A stretch of 64,000 nucleotides of DNA from Mytilisepta virgata (lineage: Eukaryota; Mollusca; Bivalvia; Mytilida; Mytilidae). Under the pieces are notes generated by a model. The model saw only the letters and a program-made list of their open reading frames with translations. It had not been told where the DNA came from and did not search any database. This document shows, one piece after another, positions 22,781 through 34,260 of the stretch (position 1 is its first letter; every line of letters begins with the position of its first letter). The translations under genes were made by a program, and so were the position numbers. The stretch spans positions 91,099,539 through 91,163,538 of the forward strand of contig CM051519.1 of assembly GCA_028015205.1 (NCBI GenBank). Reading direction: 5' to 3'.

Positions 22781-23163
22781 ATATACTTGCAGAATGTAGA
22801 GACAATGGATGGAGGGTTTGGTTATTTCCAGTGGAAGTGGGAAGCAGAGGGTTTGATGGACAGTCTATGTGGAGGGCATTAAGAGCACTTGGTATTGTTG
22901 GAGGGGAAAGAAGTAAGCTGATTGGTAACTGGGGCAAAGAGGCAGAGACATCATCAATGTGGTTGTGGAGGAAAAGGTCTGAGCAGTGGAAGCAGTAAAG
23001 TGTAGAGGCAGGGATGGATAGCCATGTGGTTTCGGGCTGGGACTTGATCACCCCAGTCGTTGCACCTCTGGAGATTGTAGTGGACAGCGCCGAAACAGCC
23101 GAGGATTCACCTGAAGACGGAACCACGCATCTTTCCAACAGGATGTATTAAGGTAATATACTT
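22781..23163 (-). mobile_element. Insertion of unknown type inside the LINE, with 8-bp direct repeats
   Basis: Both edges carry ATATACTT (22781-22788 and 23156-23163), consistent with an 8-bp target duplication. The 367 bp between them interrupt the LINE protein, which continues on the far side. The insert is GC-richer than its surroundings and holds an uninterrupted minus-strand frame of 121 residues (22773-23138), rich in Ser, Pro, Thr and Leu (for example TTWLSIPASTLYCFHCSD and HIDCPSNPLLPTSTGNNQT). I do not recognise it. No terminal inverted repeat is visible. An 8-bp duplication would fit a hAT-type insertion, but other mechanisms are possible. Confidence 0.5.
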
Positions 23164-23760
23164 AATAATATAAAGGGAATGAATGAATCATGGAAAGAAA
23201 CCAAATTTACAAAGTTTAAAGAAATGAGTAAGAAGTTGATATTTCAGCACTACCTAGAAATGTGGCAAGTTCAAAAAACAAAACACACCAATGGGAAACT
23301 TGAAAACTAATTGCCAACTTAACAATAATTTTGGAATTGAAAAAATATTTCCTTATCCTGAAAAACTTTGAGCATCGGAGAAATATAACCGAACTCAGAA
23401 TATCTGCAGATAGGTTACAAATTGAACGTGGGAGATATCAGGGTATTCCTCAACAGAACAGAACATGTGTCAGGTGCACATCAGGGGAAATAGATGATGA
23501 GAAACACTTTTTGTTTATGTGTAATAACAACAATCATTTAAGAAAATCAATGATTGAATTAATTAATACCTCATGTGCTAATTTTAAATATCTGAGCATC
23601 AATGAAAAATGGGTCAAAGACACAAATGGCCGGGTTGCTGGGTGTTTACTGTAGTGGTGACAAAGGTCATTACAAGATCATATTGCACATTGGCAGTCAT
23701 GAATATTTATATAAACAAAATCAGACACATTGTATGTTGGTGTACGAGCACAGAGGCAGC
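23164..23760 (+). mobile_element. LINE reverse transcriptase relic, part 2 (C-terminus)
   Basis: This continues the LINE after the insertion: MNESWKETKFTKFKEMSKK, then a frame at 23331-23654 with FEHRRNITELRISADRLQIE and a CCHC-type knuckle (CVRCTSGEIDDEKHFLFMC, spacing C-x2-C-x8-H-x4-C). Such knuckles close the proteins of CR1/L2-like elements. Several frameshifts and stops separate the pieces, so no protein is made. Confidence 0.75.
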
Positions 23761-23824
23761 CATCAATTTAATTAGAAATAGGTGAAGTAAGCAATATTTG
23801 ATTTGATTACATGTTGATAAACAC

Positions 23825-24790
23825 TTGTTTGGAAAAATGGGAAATAATTCCTAAAATAATTCCGTAAAGTGAGGTGCACATCTTCAATATGTATTAAAAG
23901 ATTCTGTGAAGTTTCAATGACGCGGGTGAAAAACTGTAGGAGAAGTTGATTTGGCAAAATAGGTACCCTCTATTGAAGATGTCAATAAAAAACGACTAAG
24001 TTCCAAAGTTTGGAAAAATGGGAAATAATTCCTGAAATAATTCCATAAAGTGAGGTGCACATCTTCAATATATATAGAAACATTCTATGAAGATTCAAGG
24101 ATGTGGGTGAAAAACTGTAGGAGGAGTTGATTTCACAAAATAGGTACCCTCTATTGAAGATGTCAATAAAAAATGACTATGTTCCAAAGTTTGGGAAAAA
24201 TGGTAAAAAATTCCTGAAATAATTCCATAAATTGAGGTGCACATCTTAAATATATATAGAAACATTCTATGAAGTTTCAAGGATGTGGGTGAAAAACTGT
24301 AGGAGGAGTTGATTTCACAAAATAGGTACCCTCTATTGAAGATGTCAATAAAAAACGACTAAGTTCCAAAGTTTGGGAAAATGGGAAATAATTCCTGAAA
24401 TAATTTCATAAAGTGAGGTGCACATCTACAATATATATAGAAACATTCTATGAAGTTTCAAGGATGTGGGTGAAAAACTGTAGGAGGAGTTGATTTCACA
24501 AAATAGGTACCCTCCATTGAAGATGTCAATAAAAAACGACTAAGTTCCACAGTTTGGAAAAATGGGAAATAATTCCATAAAGTGAGGTGCACATCTTCAA
24601 TATATATAGAAACATTCTATGAAGTTTCAAGGATGTGGGTGAAAAACTGTAGGAGGAGTTGATTTCACAAAATAGGTACCCATTTTCCCCGCCCGCCCAC
24701 CGCCGCCTGCCGCCCACCGCCCGCCGCCCGCCCGACATTCACCATACTATAACCCGGATTTGCACTCTGTGCAACCCGGCCAAAAATATA
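23825..24790. repeat. Tandem array, five units of about 181 bp, with GC-rich terminus
   Basis: GAGGTGCACATCT occurs at 23871, 24052, 24234, 24415 and 24584, giving spacings of 181, 182, 181 and 169 bp. Units share TGGGAAATAATTCCTGAAAT, AAACATTCTATGAAGTTTC and AAACTGTAGGAGGAGTTGAT. The array ends in a CCGCCC-rich run and the terminus GACATTCACCATACTATAAC, as at 16.3 kb. Adjacent units are nearly identical, which implies recent expansion of an element whose two-unit relative is at 16.0 kb. Confidence 0.9.
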
Positions 24791-24839
24791 TATGGTTACT
24801 TAATAATGAAAATTTTAGTATACTGGTCTCAATTTATGA

Positions 24840-25135
24840 TTTAATAACAGCAAGTGGGGTCTGATTTTCAATACAGCTTTTGCTACCACTATTGTTGCTT
24901 TATTTCTCTTAATGATGTATGCCTGAGACACTGTTCCAAACTGATATTGTTATTATACTTAAACAATTCACTTGTTTGTAGCTGTTAACATAAGCAACAT
25001 TTACATGGTTATTTTATATACTATACATTTGTCATACATGTTTGTTTTATATATGTAACTCAATCATATTTGTTTTGTACTGTAACTATGCCCTCCATGG
25101 GCCCATTAATTGGTTAATAATAAAAATCTTCTTCT
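24840..25135 (+). mobile_element. Probable LINE 3' tail
   Basis: The stretch ends CCCTCCATGGGCCCATTAAT, then TTGGTTAATAATAAAAATC and a (CTT)n run, which resembles the 3' ends of mollusc LINEs (a 'cctxxatgggc' phrase, AATAAAA and a short microsatellite tail). No coding part is attached, so the call rests on resemblance only. Confidence 0.35.
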
Positions 25136-25277
25136 TCTATGGTCCTTCCACTTAAAATTTATTCTATGTAGAATACATATTATTGTACATGTCATCTATT
25201 TCTTAGTGCTTTTGATTCATTGTGTGCTTCTTATTGTTTATATTTTGTTATGTATAGTGCTGAAATAAAGATATATA

Positions 25278-26130
25278 CTGTGGATTCATTTATTTTCGTG
25301 GATACCAATTTTCGTGGATAGAGAAAAAAGGGCATTTCATGGGATATGTAAATTCGTGGAATGCTGGCTTAGAAAAAAATCTAAAGTTGTTAAAATACTT
25401 AAATTTGTGGCTTGGCACATCATAAATCAACAAAATACTTCGACAAAACGTGCCGATCAGACTTTGATATTGTACAGTAAAGTATTGATTTTAAGCGCTT
25501 ATAAAACAAAAGTCTAACAAACAGATTTCTAAAATTTTTCATGAATTTAACATGATTAACAGAATCCTTAATTATTTACTTGTTAGGCTAATCAGGTGTG
25601 AAATATGTATTGACAAAATTGCAATCACTTGTCACCATGCAAATAACTTCGGGCATATACATACATATTTAATCGGATTACGACCAATAATTTCTGCTCT
25701 ATTATCTTTTGACAAGATGTTTTTACTGTAATTTATGAGAAAGTCTGTATTGTTTATGCCTACTTAGGATTAATATTTTTATTGAATGTTTGAATAAAAA
25801 AACCGGAAGTGAAATCCGCGACAATTTACACAGTCAAGATATTTTTAAGAAAATTATTTGGGCGTTTATATGTTACCAAAAAGAAAATTCCATGAAACAT
25901 TATATCCTCTAACAGTTATGGATATAGCTGACTCATCATATATATATCAGTATCCAAGTACATGCTGTAAAAACGTAAAAACGCATGTCTCGGATAGGTA
26001 CATCAAAACCTTCAGCGCATGTAAGCTGAAGAAAAAATATTATTTTTCGTTGGATATTTAAATTCGTGGTTTACTGGGACCCACGAAAACCACGAAAATT
26101 GGTATACAACGAAAATTAATGAATCCACAG
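25278..26130. mobile_element. TA-flanked terminal-inverted-repeat element, 853 bp
   Basis: The ends are inverted copies starting CTGTGGATTCATT and continuing TTTTCGTGG, ACCAATTTTCGTGG. TA dinucleotides flank both sides (25276-25277 and 26131-26132). The TTTTCGTGG motif recurs inside each end. There is no transposase; two short internal frames are chance. It is a non-autonomous Tc1/mariner-type element by its TA duplication. Confidence 0.8.
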
Positions 26131-26199
26131 TATATAGTTTATTCAATAGTTTTTGTTTAACAAATGATAGTCATAAACCACCCTACAAATTTCATTCAC

Positions 26200-26312
26200 G
26201 GTCCGAATTATTTTCATTAGCAGTCAGAATTTCTGATAGTCTTAATAGTCGGTCCGAATTGTCTTTATACACGGTCCGAATTGTCTTAAATATGGACGGT
26301 CCGAATTGCCTT
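26200..26312. repeat. Four short direct repeats CGGTCCGAATT
   Basis: CGGTCCGAATT occurs four times at irregular spacing (about 50, 23 and 24 bp) directly beside the next foldback. CGGTCCG is itself GC-rich in an AT-rich setting, so chance is unlikely. Confidence 0.7.
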
Positions 26313-26321
26313 GCACCCTAC

Positions 26322-26455
26322 ATGGTGTATATATACCCTTTTGGGATTCTGTGTTCGGAGCTATTTTTCAGACATGGCTGCCAACTGAATTCAGGATGGC
26401 CTAATCAGAAAAGTAGCTCCAGACATAGAATCCCAAAAGGGATTAGGTGTATATG
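26322..26455. repeat. Foldback with CCCTTTTGGGATTCT arms
   Basis: The left arm carries CCCTTTTGGGATTCTGTG then GGAGCTATTTTTC; the right arm carries GAAAAGTAGCTCC then AGAATCCCAAAAGGG. About 35 bp pair on each side around a short loop. Each arm also contains the 10-bp palindrome CCCTTTTGGG. It is probably a small MITE; no target duplication could be fixed. Confidence 0.75.
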
Positions 26456-27752
26456 AATTGTTATTTCTGATTTGTTGCTAGAAGGTAGTGAATTGAGGCA
26501 CACATTTCACAAGCCCATAATATATGTGCAGGCTCCAACAGGTAGGACACAGGGCCCCTGACTTATTGAGGATGCTAAGCCTAAGGCCGGTGAGGGTGAA
26601 GGCCAACAAGGTACAGATGAAATATTTTCACTCCACCTTTTCTATCTATATACAACCTTAAGACAGAAAATTCTATTTAATAATAAAACTGCTGTTTTGA
26701 GGAAGGCTGACTTCGCATTGTAGGCATATTTTTGACATTTTGTGCATTTGGAAGGTTTTGTTCTGTACTACTGTAGCATAAGCCATACAGCACAGCTTCT
26801 GCTGTCGTTTAAACAGAATGAATATAACTACTTTTAAAAACCCTATGAGAAATACAGAACAATTTCTGTGTAGTAATAATTTTACCTACTCTACATTGCA
26901 TTGATCTTCTGGCATCGTATCTTTTAATGAATGAGCGCGCACCTTGCAGCTGCAGCCGATTCACTACAGTGCCGTCTTCGTGTAAAGGTTTTATGTACGC
27001 TATATCATCTCCCTATTTGTAACTTGTTTTATTATCTGACCTCGTAAACTTGTATCGTTTAGTTACGTCTATTGATATTTCATACTGCAAAATGTCAAAG
27101 TAGATGTTTCGCACAGTATTCCAAAGATCAATAGTTATATGATATAAATAGTTTTTAAAAGGACTAGCTGCGTATTTAATATGTTTAAAGGACATCTTAT
27201 GGGCAAATTTTTAATTTTTACATGTTCCATAAAACAAAATAAGTGAATCTTACCATGATATTAACAATTTTAAAGATATATGATACAAATTTGCACTGCA
27301 AGTACTGTCTTCTTCGGCATTTAACTTAAGAAGAGATATTTTAGATTTAATCAATGAGAGACAATTTTATCAATCAAGAACAAATTAATTTTTATTTTTA
27401 TTTCTATCCCTTTAAAAATATTGCCCCGTACTACTTTTAATTTATTGTCATGACCTTACTAGTAATACAAGAAACACCTCTATTGTAGAAAATTAAACCA
27501 TAATTTTATTCTTTTAGAATTTGAATAATATCAACTAACCTTGAACATTCAATTTTTTTGTTTGGATTTTTTTTTTTATATTTTAACAGACATGTACATA
27601 AGACCCACACATGTAAATACTACAGTACTGCACTTGTTTCTTTATAATAACTAGCTATAGAAAATAAAAGCAAAGTCTGTACATATAGAACATAAAAAAC
27701 AACATTTAATGAAAACTAAAAGCATCCTGCATAGTGTGCTGTACATAGTTAT
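26456..27752. other. Non-coding; one CpG-richer spot
   Basis: No coding region is supported. Around 26935-26985 there is a short CpG-bearing segment (GAGCGCGCACC, CCGTCTTCG), unlike the surrounding AT-rich DNA. It could be a regulatory site or a first untranslated exon; there is no further evidence. Confidence 0.35.
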
Positions 27753-28632
27753 CCCCGCACTTCGAATGAAGTTCGGGGATATTTGTAATCGGTCCGTCTG
27801 TTAGATAATCTTGTCTCCAGAACTCCTCGTTCGTTTTTAACTTCATGCATTTAATTTTTATACAGTATTGTCACAAACTGTATGTAGATGTGCAATAAGG
27901 TTTTAGAATTTTAATTTTCAAAAATATGGGCCCACAGGGGTCGAATTTAGAAAATTGGAAATTTAAACTTGTGACCTAAACTCCCCATTCATTTCTCATT
28001 TTATGCTTTTAATTTCTATACAGTATTATCACATACTGTATGTAGATGCGCAATAAGGTTTTCGAATTTTGATTTTTAAAAATTGGGGTCCACATGGGTC
28101 GAATTTAAAAAATTGGAAGTTTAAGCTTGTGACCTAAACTCCTGATACATTTTTCGTTATATGCTTTAATTTCTTCACAGTATTGTCCCATACTGTGTAT
28201 GTAGATGCACAATAATGTTTTGAAATTTTGGTTTTTTTAAATTGGAACCCACAGGGGTCGAATTTCGAAAATTGGAATTTAAGCTTGTGACCTAAACTCC
28301 TCATTCATATTTAAGCCATGCATTTAATTTCTATATCATATTGTCACATACTATATGTAGATGCGCAATAAGGTTTTAGAATTTTGATTTTCAAAAATAA
28401 GGGCCCACAGAAGTCGAATTTCAAAAACTGGAAATTTAAACTAAACTGCTTATTAATTTTTCATTTTGTGCTTTTAATTTCTATACAATACTGTCACATA
28501 CTGTATGTAGATGCGCAATAATGTTTTAGAATTTTGATTTTGAACACTTGAGGTCCACAGGGGTTGTTAATTGTTTTTTTACTTGTTCAGTGCGGGGATT
28601 GACATCGTTTCTAATGGCGCCAATTTCTAGTT
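27753..28632 (+). mobile_element. Hairpin-started tandem-core element, five units of about 157 bp
   Basis: The element opens with a hairpin in which TATCCCCGCACTTCG faces AAGTTCGGGGATA across a 4-base loop, and closes with CAGTGCGGGGATTGACATCG and GGCGCCAATTTCTAG. Between them TGTAGATG recurs at 27883, 28041, 28200, 28356 and 28506 (spacing 150-159). Units share TATACAGTATTGTCACA, GCAATAAGGTTTT and CCACAGGGGTCGAATTT. The architecture parallels the other hairpin-plus-tandem elements here, with unrelated sequence. Confidence 0.75.
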
Positions 28633-28750
28633 ACAAATGTATTTAATATACAGTACAACCAAAAACAAACACAAAAATATCTATAGGAAGCTAATACAAA
28701 GAAGAAGAAGAAGTAAAGTAGAGGACATCATGCAGAGGCATCGTCCCAGG

Positions 28751-29275
28751 AGTTTCAAAATAACAATCCAAAGATACTAATATTAGTTATAGTAAATTTA
28801 TATTATGCTGTATACGACACATTTCAAGGAGTTACCTCTCATCAGCAGCATTAAAACCGAAACATTTGGAAGACCAAAAACCAAACTTATTTTAAACAAG
28901 AAGTACTCATTACCAAAAATACCGAAATAGGAAGCCAAATTTCAGCTAAGGAGATCTACCATGTGCAATACAAGGAATGAACCCTTAGTATTTCTATTAT
29001 TTCTGAATTTTGCTAAATACTGGTAATTTCTGTAACATATCAATGAATAATCATGTCAGACAAGACTGATGACTGGGTTGGCGAATACCCTCGAGGACCT
29101 AGGATCCACCACGCAGAGTTTCAAAATAACAATCCAAAGATACTAATATTAGATATAGTAAATTTATACTACGCATTTCAAGGAGTTACCTCTCATCAGC
29201 AGCATTAAAACCGAAACATTTGAAAGACCAAAAACCACACTTATTTTAATCAAGAATTACTAATATTCATAAATA
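28751..29275. repeat. Local direct duplication of about 155 bp
   Basis: The block starting AGTTTCAAAATAACAATCCA occurs at 28751 and again at 29117, and the similarity runs through TTTCAAGGAGTTACCTCTCA and GCATTAAAACCGAAACATTT to about 28910 and 29275. The second copy lacks roughly 15 bp in the middle. Spacing between copies is 366 bp. The cause could be a local duplication or two insertions of one element. Confidence 0.8.
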
Positions 29276-29529
29276 AATTAGTAATATTAGAAATGATTAA
29301 GTAATATTAGAATATGAATTGTACAAATTCGTTTTCTAATATTAGAATATACCTCATTTTTGTCCACTTCGGCTTGCCATAACAAACAAACAAATATTTC
29401 ATTGCCAATCATAGGCGCCTGCAGGAAAGGCAAAACAAGTAACAGAAATTTCATACAATTGATTATATTGATTGGTAGTAATTATAACAGCAATATTATT
29501 GAAAATAGATAGCCATAAAAATTACAAGA

Positions 29530-29941
29530 TATACAAGCAAACGCATACAAATCAAATCAAATCATATCAAATCAAATACTTTATTGATATAAAGTCCAAT
29601 AAAGGACTGTCATCAACAATTTAACAAAACAATGATGAACAACACAGAATATACAAATGCATACATGATACAGTACTCAATACATCATCAGAGGCATTTT
29701 AAAAATATATATATTGTCGACTTTATATATGAAATTGATATAAAAATATATTGCCCGATTGCTTCACAATTTGGTTACTGATTTATATAATTGATCATAA
29801 ACAAAATTATCCTCGGCAGACAAAAGCCAAATAAATTAAGAGGTATTATCAAGAAGTTTGAGATTATTAAATTTAATTCTAACTGTCCTAAAATTTCTTT
29901 TCTTACTTTATTAGATTTTGGACATTTATAAGATTCCTTAA
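29530..29941 (-). mobile_element. LINE 3' end with AAATC microsatellite tail
   Basis: On the plus strand an AAATC/ATCAA run is followed by ACTTTATTGATATAAAGTCC and AAAGGACTGTCATCAACAAT, the reverse of a typical mollusc LINE tail. Further right a minus-strand segment reads KCPKSNKVRKEILGQLEL, like the last residues of a CR1/L2-type protein, then decays. A TTAA-flanked MITE interrupts the continuation at 29942. Confidence 0.45.
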
Positions 29942-30214
29942 GGTGGTACCCAACACTTTCACTAAAATTAATTTGGCTCGTTTAATTTTCATAAAATTTT
30001 GACAAAGTATTTACTTTGACCCATGGACAAAAATTTTAAAATTTCAAAACATTTGAACCAACCAATTCATCAGAAAAATTACACTGATTGTATAGCAGTT
30101 TGACAAACACTAATATTGATCATTGAAAAGCTTAATATTCCATTAACAACACAACGTTATTAAAACGTTTAACTGATTTTACAGAGTTATCTCCCTGTAG
30201 TGTTAGGTACCACC
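29942..30214. mobile_element. TTAA-flanked MITE, 273 bp
   Basis: The ends are 16-bp inverted repeats, GGTGGTACCCAACACT on the left and its counterpart with one mismatch on the right. TTAA lies immediately outside both ends (29938-29941 and 30215-30218). The TTAA duplication is the hallmark of piggyBac-type insertion, but the terminal bases do not look like a classic piggyBac end, so the superfamily is open. No coding capacity. Confidence 0.75.
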
Positions 30215-30427
30215 TTAAAACTGATAAACAATTGAATATTTTTAGGTACAAATAAAAAACGTGTTATAAATAAAGATTACTTTAGAACAATTCTGTGTGA
30301 TTGTGTTTACAATTCGTCTGTCTGAATGTTACAATGATGTATGGTAACGTTAAGTGAGCAAGCACCTGTAGTAGTGGTTATTTCGAGAGAATCCGAAAAT
30401 CCACATCGTCATGCGTATTATTTCTAA

Positions 30428-30460
30428 ACTTCCGGGTTGTGCTTTGTTGATGAACTACAG
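30428..30460 (+). promoter_or_regulatory. Candidate promoter and untranslated first exon for the SH2-WW gene
   Basis: ACTTCCGG (30428-30435, an ETS core on the minus strand) is followed by GGTTGTGCTTTGTTGATG and AACTACAG, then a GTATTA donor-like site at 30461. The SH2-WW gene needs a 5' exon, because its first coding exon begins with a splice acceptor at 35525. The position upstream on the same strand fits, but other segments could serve as well. Confidence 0.25.
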
Positions 30461-30699
30461 GTATTATGAAGATTTTCTTCGTTATTTTACTGAATTAAGA
30501 AGTCACACAATCGCATTGGTTTATAAACAAATTAGTCCTTAGTAGTTCTTATCACGTTTATCTTTTAACTGACAAGATATTTATGATGACGGGTAGAAAA
30601 TATTTGTCACTTTTTATGTTGACACTACAGTCTACAGTACAGTAGTGTTCGATTCTGTAGCTTGTCAAATCGTTTGTTGATTATTTCATATGTTTGTAA

Positions 30700-31135
30700 A
30701 TTATGGTTCTTTCATGTTAAACAAATCAAAAGCTTAAACAATTTGCGGATCCAATTTAGGAAAACACCATGGATACAATAATGTTCAAGTTTTCGAAGTA
30801 AAAGTTCATGAGGCACTGTGTCGAAAGCCTTGGCAAAGTCCAAATAAATTATGTCTTCAGGAATACAAGAATCCAATGGCAAAGGCCAGTCATCCAAACA
30901 TTCTAACAGTTCTCTAACACAAGAGCATCTCTGTTGAAAACCATGTTGATTACGTGAAATTATGTTATTAGGACATGTTCCAAAATATGGTCAAGCACCA
31001 AGCATTCTAATAATTTAGCTATCTGACTAGTTAAAGTGACAGGTCTATAATTTTTACATTTTTAAAAAGGAGTAATATTTCCAGTTCTCGTCCTCAGGAA
31101 CAGTTCCAGTTAAAATTGAGTTATTAAATAAAGTG
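30700..31135 (-). pseudogene. LINE reverse transcriptase fragment with the DFAKAFD motif
   Basis: On the minus strand, NYRPVTLTSQIAKLLE-like residues (about 31000-31060) lead into an interrupted middle and then [20 protein letters not shown] (about 30770-30870), the first catalytic aspartate region of jockey/L2-type reverse transcriptases. Stops and a frameshift separate the pieces, and the remaining catalytic motifs are absent. It is a dead internal fragment. Confidence 0.8.
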
Positions 31136-31279
31136 GATAATGAAATTGCAAAATTGTGAGAAGGTTTGCAACTCGATGTTTCCAATACCCCTCACCTCTC
31201 TGTGGTATCCCATCCTAAATTTCGCATTGACACTGTTTTCATACGACTATTATGCATCAATGAATATAGTTAAATATTT

Positions 31280-31536
31280 GCCTTTATTGTTCATGTCAAT
31301 TTTTTGTAACAGTCATCGTCTACGTTTCATTAATTTGTGATTCATGTGCATTTCCTTCGCGCCATTTTACCAAATTTGAAATTGCAGGTAATATGATACA
31401 GCGGAATTATTTGAATTATGACAACTTCCGTCACAGCTAATGGACTGCGATGCTAATTAACCTGGAAATGCACATAAATCACAAATTTATGAAATATAGA
31501 TGACAGTTACAAAAAATTGACACGGACAATAAGGCC
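31280..31536. repeat. Foldback with arms of about 75 bp
   Basis: Left arm 31280-31355 and right arm 31464-31536 pair over most of their length; both contain ATGTCAATTTTTTGTAAC (or its reverse complement) and AATTTGTGATT with ATGTGCATTTCC. The spacer is about 108 bp. No coding capacity; probably a MITE. Confidence 0.8.
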
Positions 31537-33339
31537 AGCCTTGAAAATATTTCAGTTTGCCCAAACCTGACCCATCGGTGTTGGGTATGGGTAGGTAGAT
31601 AGGCAAATTCTTTTTTTTGGTTTTTCGAACAGATATTAATAGATACTTTGAAAACATGTCAAAAACAAAATCATAGTGTCAGTCATAGTTCTGATGTATC
31701 ATTTTTTAAGGAAAAGGGCATTTATAGCTGCAAGGTTTATCATTGTGAGTTTTTATTATTTAGATCTTAATAGTATAGATGTGTGAAAGGGATAGGTTTG
31801 TCCACATAAAAAAATAGGTTTACACCCACCACACTTTGTGCCTGTATTAAGTCAGGTTTTCTGGACCTGGCATGTGTTTTTTGTCAGTGCTTTAATATTT
31901 TGTTTGTTTAAGCATCTGTTCTTTTGGAGGTGTGCATGTTAGTAAAATATATTAATGAGGTACCACTCCCAATCCGTCTAACTAAATATCACCAACCAAA
32001 GTGTTTCAGGTACCTATTTAGCTATTGAGATGAGAGAATAAGTATTAAAAATAAACGTTCTTTATTTTGAACAAGGCCGTACCCTTGTCGGCAACTCAAG
32101 CCTGTGAGGTTTTAACTGGAATAAGTGTAAGGTGTAGTTTGAGTGACTATTTCAATTCTGTATTTAAGTACATTAATGAACTGTGATGCTGATATTCAAG
32201 CAGTCGTACACTCGTTGGTCTATCAAGTATTTGTTGTCTGGAAATATTACAATTATTGTAATTGAATTGTTGTTTTTCGTATAGTTATTGTTTTAATTTT
32301 GCAGTAGTGAGTATATATATATATAAAGAAATTTTTGCTGTCTTATCTTTTTCAATATAATGCTAGTGTTTTCTGAGAATTTGACAAAGTTGTTTGAAGC
32401 AAGGGTTATAATTTGTTGCAAAATAACAAAAGTGGTTTCTAAAATTTTCTTTTTCTCCTTGAAGTGCTATGTTTCTATTTAAATTTCTAGCAGAAGATAT
32501 TAACTGATCTAATTTTGTGTGTTTGTAGCCTCACGTTAATAAGCTGTAGCAAAATAGTTGAATTTGGGCAAGGATTTGAATAGTATTTGAATCCTTGATT
32601 TGGGATTCTAAATCTTCTTTATTGTTGTGCAACGAATGAATTGTATTATTTCCGCAATAATAAACCCCTTAAATACTGATTTTGGGTGTGCTGATGTTCT
32701 CGGTAGATATATATACCCAAATTTCCCAGGTAGAGATATTCAATATCTTCAACAGATACGCATTAAGGGAACATCCATACTTTTCAACATATTTCATGAG
32801 TTTAAAAAACGCATGCGGGGGGAGGGGGGTGAGGGGATTAGTGGATGGACTATGCTTTAAAATCCCTTCCGCCGATATCGCCATTCTGGATAATAGAGCA
32901 TACATATTGGTGATATTTATAGAACTCATGATACTGATGCTGACGTAATTCCTAACAGTTTAGAAGGTGACAAAAAGCCAACAAACGACAAATTACTTGA
33001 GCATGTCAACATATGATTCATGCTGTGGAATGTACATGCATTTTCAAGGGATGTACACCTGTGATGATGTGTGTAGATCCTTTTTCAGAGTTAGGAGTGG
33101 TATCTGTTCACATCAAGAATGTTAAAAAATATTGATGTACACTTTTTAAATCGGGGTGGGTTTTCTTTTTTAGTTGAAAAATGTTGACAATTATGGATGA
33201 TCCCTAAAATACAATTGCACACATACGAATATGATATTTTAGTGCTTTCCAGCAGCCTTATTCAAATTCACATTCCTGTGATGTTGAAAAACTAAAAAGT
33301 TGGCCTTTTGGGCAACCTGGGCGATTTGGGCTCTCCGAT
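31537..33339. other. Non-coding, upstream of the SH2-WW first coding exon
   Basis: No gene is supported. A (TA)5-like run is at 32312-32324. Overlapping short frames at 32627-32948 on both strands lack any family resemblance and contain a G-rich run (GGGGGGAGGGGGG-like, about 32816-32830). Confidence 0.4.
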
Positions 33340-34260
33340 GTTACAATCTCTATATAGCACTGGACGTAGTTCAGTAACATTTTGGTCACTTTGACCTAGT
33401 GACTCTTATAAAGTTTTGCATTTAGTTTCATATTCTAGGAATTCATAGTGTTATATCAATGACATTTGATCAGTATAATCCTGTTACATTATATAATTAT
33501 GACCCATCCATAAATGTGGTTTGAGGATATAGATTTACCCTATTATCTATGTACATCTCTCCGAATTGGTAAAGTTTTTGCCTGTAGGTCCATTTCTTAG
33601 AAACTCATTGAGATACTTCAATTATATTATATCCCTATAATAAATTTAATCCTTTTACATTATATAATTGATTTCTCTGACAACTTCGTTAAGAAATAAA
33701 GTTGTGCATTTAGGTATATTTTTCAGAAACCTATTGATATATTAGTGATATTATACCATCATTCATCGTATAGTACAACCAAAATCAGCAACTTTTGAAT
33801 CACCACAACCTACATAATAGGCGAGTGACAATGGTTAAATTTTCGCATACAGATGTATTTTTAAAGAGACACTGGTAATACATTAATGATATTTTACCAC
33901 TAAAATCAACTTGCATATTACAAAACAACTTAGCAAGTTTTGAGTCATTAGGACCTACATTTTATGCTAAATTTTTGCATTTAGGTGTATTAGTGAAGAA
34001 CTTGTGGTGATATATTAATGATATTTCACAATTACAGTAATCATATAAAGTACAACACAAATTAGCAACATTTGAGTCTCACTAACCCACATTTTATGCT
34101 TGAGTATCATTGCTTAAATTTTTGCATTTTAGTCAATTTCTCAAAAACCTATGATGATATTTCATTGATATTATAGTCATCTTTTAACTTCAACACAGAT
34201 GAGCAAAATATGAGACAATATGACCTACATTTCATGCTCGAATGACTCTATTGAATTTAA
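33340..34260 (+). repeat. Diverged tandem repeat, units of about 130-150 bp, copy A
   Basis: The phrase TATATTAATGATATT or close variants recurs near 33735, 33876, 34007 and 34153. Each time it is followed by an ACAACA...TTTGAGT...CCTACATTTTATGCTT-like stretch and a TTTTGCATTTAGGTGTAT-like stretch. Units are strongly diverged. A sister array in the same orientation is at 41.1-42.6 kb, so both SH2-WW introns or flanks carry one. Confidence 0.65.

Noticed and set aside
23825..24790. CRISPR-like array
   Set aside because: The 181-bp units are contiguous without unique spacers, and the organism is eukaryotic.
25858..26061. 67-residue plus-strand frame
   Set aside because: It lies inside the TA-flanked 853-bp MITE and has no transposase features.
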